The notes below the pieces were generated by a model. The model searched no databases. It was not told where the DNA came from and worked only from the letters and a program-made list of their open reading frames with translations. DNA of 5,372 nt from an uncultured Clostridia bacterium (GTDB lineage Bacteria; Bacillota; Clostridia; RUG12999): positions 1 to 5,372 of the forward strand of contig CATIYX010000205.1 of NCBI GenBank assembly GCA_949739095.1. Direction: 5' to 3'. Position 1 is the stretch's first letter, and each line of letters opens with the position of its first letter. The translations under genes and the position numbers were made by a program. Shown here piece by piece: positions 5,339 to 5,372 of this stretch.

Positions 5339-5352
5339 AAACTCGAAAGTTT
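5339..5352. repeat. Short inverted repeat upstream of spoVT
   Basis: AAACT (5339-5343) and AGTTT (5348-5352) flank CGAA; read in the spoVT direction this is a 5-bp hairpin with a TTCG loop, about 30 bases before the start codon. It could be an operator or a small leader hairpin. The arms are short and A/T-rich, so significance is uncertain. Confidence 0.3.
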
Positions 5353-5372
5353 CAATTTTATTTACTACTATA

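Overview
The window looks like chromosomal DNA of an endospore-forming member of the Firmicutes, most likely a clostridial or gut-type anaerobe. The best evidence is a complete spoVT, a forespore regulator restricted to spore-formers. Strong AAAGGAG-type ribosome sites, AT-leaning intergenic DNA with T-tailed hairpins, and a low-GC style of codon use agree with this. I see no insertion sequence, phage gene, tRNA, rRNA or CRISPR array.

Layout. (1) Positions 1-2003 carry the 3' five-sixths of a glycogen/alpha-glucan phosphorylase (+), closed by a strong terminator. (2) Positions 2081-2955 hold what looks like a short transcription unit: a sigma-A-like promoter, an unlisted 33-residue membrane miniprotein, and a cyclophilin-type peptidyl-prolyl isomerase with an N-terminal membrane anchor, closed by a terminator. 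(3) Positions 3031-3564 hold a stand-alone response-regulator receiver gene with an extended -10 promoter, a perfect DnaA-box 9-mer beside it, and its own terminator. (4) Positions 3565-4697 hold a structured leader followed by an alpha/beta-hydrolase of the monoacylglycerol-lipase type whose catalytic serine is replaced by glycine. (5) A bidirectional terminator separates it from convergent spoVT (-, 4763-5308), which starts with TTG and runs off towards the right edge.

The genes do not form one pathway. Each is bounded by its own terminator, so this is a string of mostly one-gene units: storage-glucan breakdown, protein folding, signalling, a probable pseudo-hydrolase and sporulation control. 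The observations most worth following are: (a) a near-ideal Shine-Dalgarno plus ATG inside the cyclophilin gene, exactly at the anchor/catalytic-domain junction, which suggests one gene making a membrane-bound and a cytosolic isomerase; (b) the hydrolase with an intact frame but two altered catalytic elements; (c) the miniprotein upstream of the cyclophilin; and (d) the leader in front of the hydrolase, which contains competing complementary segments. I did not find a clear multi-gene novel system.
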